Shown: positions 5,589 to 6,600 of the stretch, piece after piece
How the letters are laid out: every line of letters starts with the position of its first letter
Numbering within the stretch: position 1 is the stretch's first letter
From: Actinomycetota bacterium
GTDB taxonomy: Bacteria > Actinomycetota > Thermoleophilia > Gaiellales > Gaiellaceae
DNA length: 6,600 nt
Assembly (NCBI GenBank): GCA_013812265.1
Contig: JACCTQ010000112.1
Coordinates: forward strand, 1-6,600
Direction: 5' to 3'
Translations under genes and position numbers: made by a program
Notes under the pieces: model-generated
Database searches by the model: none
Told to the model about the DNA's origin: nothing
Seen by the model: only the letters and a program-made list of their open reading frames with translations

Positions 5589-6032
5589 CTAGCGCTTGCG
5601 GTGCAGAACGGGACGGAAAGCGCCCGCCTCGGTCTTCAGCACCGGGATCGCGCGTCCGCTGTTGATCGCGTTCGCACAGTCGCGGCTCGTCACGAGCATG
5701 AACGGCGTCGTGGCGGTGATCTCGTTCTCGGCGAGCGTGTCGAGAGCGCTCGCCAGCACCTGCTGCCCGCTGGCGAGGCGGTAAGTGTAACCCTCCGTGG
5801 CGGTGCCGCCGAAGACTCCCACAGGCACTGCCTGGGCTGCCCCGACAAGGCAGGTGCCGAGGGCGTTCGTCGCGTCCCGGACCGTCTTCAGGCTCTTCTC
5901 CAGCGCGGTGACCCTCTTCTGCAGCGCCGCAAATTGCTTCGGCGTCACGGCCTGCTGACCCGCGGGCGCCGTCACCGCATAGATGCTGACGGCCGCAAGC
6001 GCGGCGGCGGTCAGAACCAATAGGCGCTTCAT
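5589..6032 (-). CDS. Small secreted coiled-coil protein, unknown function (paralogue of 5091-5522)
   Basis: This 147-residue protein has an N-terminal signal sequence (MKR, hydrophobic core at about 4-21, possible cleavage near APAG at 22-25). A short coiled coil follows at about 33-57, including FAALQKRVTALEKSLKTV. The domain after it contains Cys61 (ALGTCLVG) and Cys119 (SRDCANAI), with a glycine-rich VGVFGG between them. The tail is basic (HRKR). The order signal peptide, coiled coil, Cys, Cys matches the facing gene, and CANAI resembles its CNAL, so the two look like diverged paralogues. The C-terminal halves differ strongly, and this protein lacks the hydrophobic tail. The ATG follows GAGGAGGG closely. 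No family name is assigned; a surface or extracellular role is inferred only from export. Confidence 0.75.
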   Translation of the reverse strand: MKRLLVLTAAALAAVSIYAVTAPAGQQAVTPKQFAALQKRVTALEKSLKTVRDATNALGTCLVGAAQAVPVGVFGGTATEGYTYRLASGQQVLASALDTLAENEITATTPFMLVTSRDCANAINSGRAIPVLKTEAGAFRPVLHRKR

Positions 6033-6074
6033 GTCCCTCCTCTTCCTCGGTTGACCATGTGTCTTGAGGAGGGC

Positions 6075-6092
6075 GAAACGTCCTGCCGTTTC
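6075..6092. promoter_or_regulatory. Inverted repeat upstream of the 5589-6032 gene
   Basis: GAAACG (6075-6080) and CGTTTC (6087-6092) form a perfect 6-bp inverted repeat with a 6-nt spacer; two further pairs follow beyond one mismatch. It lies about 43 nt upstream of the start codon at 6032. It could be an operator or a 5'-leader hairpin. I found no convincing promoter hexamers nearby. Confidence 0.3.
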
Positions 6093-6109
6093 CCCAAGTT
6101 ACCGGGGGT

Positions 6110-6126
6110 CCTAGCACGCGGCTAGG
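6110..6126 (-). terminator. Small hairpin at the end of the hmgA/HAD-remnant stretch
   Basis: CCTAGC (6110-6115) and GCTAGG (6121-6126) form a 6-bp perfect stem with a 5-nt loop. It overlaps the in-frame TAG (complement of 6111-6113) that closes the phosphatase remnant. It might terminate the minus-strand transcript coming from hmgA. The stem is short and has no U-tract. Confidence 0.25.
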
Positions 6127-6319
6127 CGGACCGCTGCGACCTCAGGTCGCGGGGAGACCTCGGACAAGTCGTCGAACGGCTCGTACCGAATACCTTGGAC
6201 GTCTAGGTACTCGGCCAGGCCGTCGCGGGCGAAGACTCAGTCGGCGGCCAGCGCCGCGCAGCGGTCCGGGACCCAGTCACCCACGTAGACGAACCTTGCG
6301 CGCGGGAACGAGGAGAGCG
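6111..6319 (-). pseudogene. Remnant of a HAD-superfamily (MtnX/phosphoserine phosphatase-like) phosphatase
   Basis: Read on the minus strand, one frame gives ARFVYVGDWVPDRCAALAAD, then a TGA (6237-6239). It continues in the same frame with VFARDGLAEYLDVQGIRYEP and FDDLSEV before a TAG at 6111-6113. This matches the C-terminal part of small HAD phosphatases, where VGDG-SD-CAA--AD carries the metal-binding acidic motif and is followed by VFAR-LA-YL and Y-PFDD. Here the glycine of GDG is Trp and the following Ser is Pro, and a stop splits the frame. The N-terminal two thirds, including the nucleophile DxD, is absent: the similarity begins immediately after the hmgA stop. The gene is therefore truncated and disabled. 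Family recognition is by motif only; the substrate of the ancestor is unknown. Confidence 0.6.
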
Positions 6320-6600
6320 CTAGAAATGCGAGGTGACCCCGGCCGGGTCCTCCTCGGGGCTGGGCGCAGCAGCGCCGTCCTCCTCGTACCAGGAGTACGC
6401 GTAGGCGGGATCGTCCATCCCCTTCGCGAGCTTCGTCAGGCGCAGCGGGTGGAACGTGTCGCACATGACGGCGAGCTCGTGCGTCTCCGTCAGACCGATC
6501 GACTTCTCCGCCAGCCCAGGATGCGGGCCGTGCGGTATCCCCGACGGGTGGAGAGTCACGGAGGAGACCTCTATACCCCGGCGTGAGCCGAAGTTGCCGG
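6320..6600 (-). CDS. hmgA: Homogentisate 1,2-dioxygenase, C-terminal part (5' end beyond right edge)
   Basis: This iron enzyme opens the ring of homogentisate to maleylacetoacetate in tyrosine and phenylalanine breakdown in the cytoplasm. Only the last 92 codons are in the window, ending at TAG (6320-6322). The visible part begins GNFGSRRGIEVSSVTLHPSG and continues GIPHGPHPGLAEKSIG. The His of TLH and the His of PHGP are six residues apart, exactly as His365 and the iron ligand His371 of the human enzyme. The segment TETHELAVMCDTFHPLRLT and the tail DDPAYAYSWYEED are typical of bacterial members. The reading frame is open to the window edge, so the GTG at 6557-6559 is internal and not a start. 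Nothing in the visible part suggests inactivation. The related catabolic genes are not visible here. Confidence 0.9.
   Translation of the reverse strand, partial: GNFGSRRGIEVSSVTLHPSGIPHGPHPGLAEKSIGLTETHELAVMCDTFHPLRLTKLAKGMDDPAYAYSWYEEDGAAAPSPEEDPAGVTSHF

Noticed and set aside
5458..6117. 219-codon minus-strand frame spanning the second secreted gene
   Set aside because: It runs in another frame across the terminator palindromes and both secreted genes; the 5589-6032 frame with signal peptide and ribosome site is the convincing one.
6320..6559. Treating 6320-6559 as a complete 79-codon gene
   Set aside because: Homology to homogentisate dioxygenase continues upstream of the GTG without a stop to the window edge, so it is the end of a longer gene.
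1..6600. CRISPR array, transposase, tRNA or rRNA genes, phage or defence genes
   Set aside because: I found no spaced direct repeats, no cloverleaf or rRNA segments, and no transposase or integrase motifs; the window reads as ordinary metabolic chromosome.

Overview
The window is GC-rich chromosomal DNA carrying a maltose/maltodextrin ABC-import operon, its divergent LacI-type regulator, two small related secreted proteins, and the end of a homogentisate dioxygenase gene followed by a decayed phosphatase. The base composition, the GTG start of the regulator, the GC-only hairpins without U-tracts and the small exported coiled-coil proteins suggest a high-GC actinobacterium, possibly a deep lineage such as Thermoleophilia/Gaiellales. 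This placement is an inference from general features, not a proven assignment.

Layout. Positions 1-3860 (minus strand) read malE, malF, malG in transcription order: a maltose-binding protein, a long MalF permease with a periplasmic-type loop, and MalG cut by the left edge. No MalK ATPase is visible. The malE-malF gap holds a very strong RNA hairpin (16 bp with one G-U pair on the transcribed strand). After it comes a 24-codon open frame with a good ribosome site, whose TGA overlaps the malF ATG. Positions 3861-4042 form a divergent control region with a candidate LacI-type operator lying between the proposed -35 and -10 of malE, and a likely leaderless promoter for the regulator gene (4043-5050, plus strand).

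Positions 5091-6032 hold two convergent genes for secreted proteins of about 145 residues. Each has a signal peptide, a short coiled coil and two cysteines, and they look like diverged paralogues. The first is preceded by a hairpin that pairs its whole Shine-Dalgarno sequence. Between the two genes lie GC-rich palindromes suited to bidirectional termination.

Positions 6111-6600 (minus strand) hold the last 92 codons of homogentisate 1,2-dioxygenase. Directly downstream is a remnant of a HAD-type phosphatase with an in-frame TGA and a damaged motif.

How the parts work together: MalE captures maltose or maltodextrins outside the membrane and MalF-MalG form the channel, driven by an ATPase encoded elsewhere. 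The LacI protein probably represses malE transcription, and perhaps its own, until a sugar signal releases it. The hairpin and the coupled small frame probably set the ratio of binding protein to permease. The secreted coiled-coil pair and the hmgA end have no evident link to sugar uptake.
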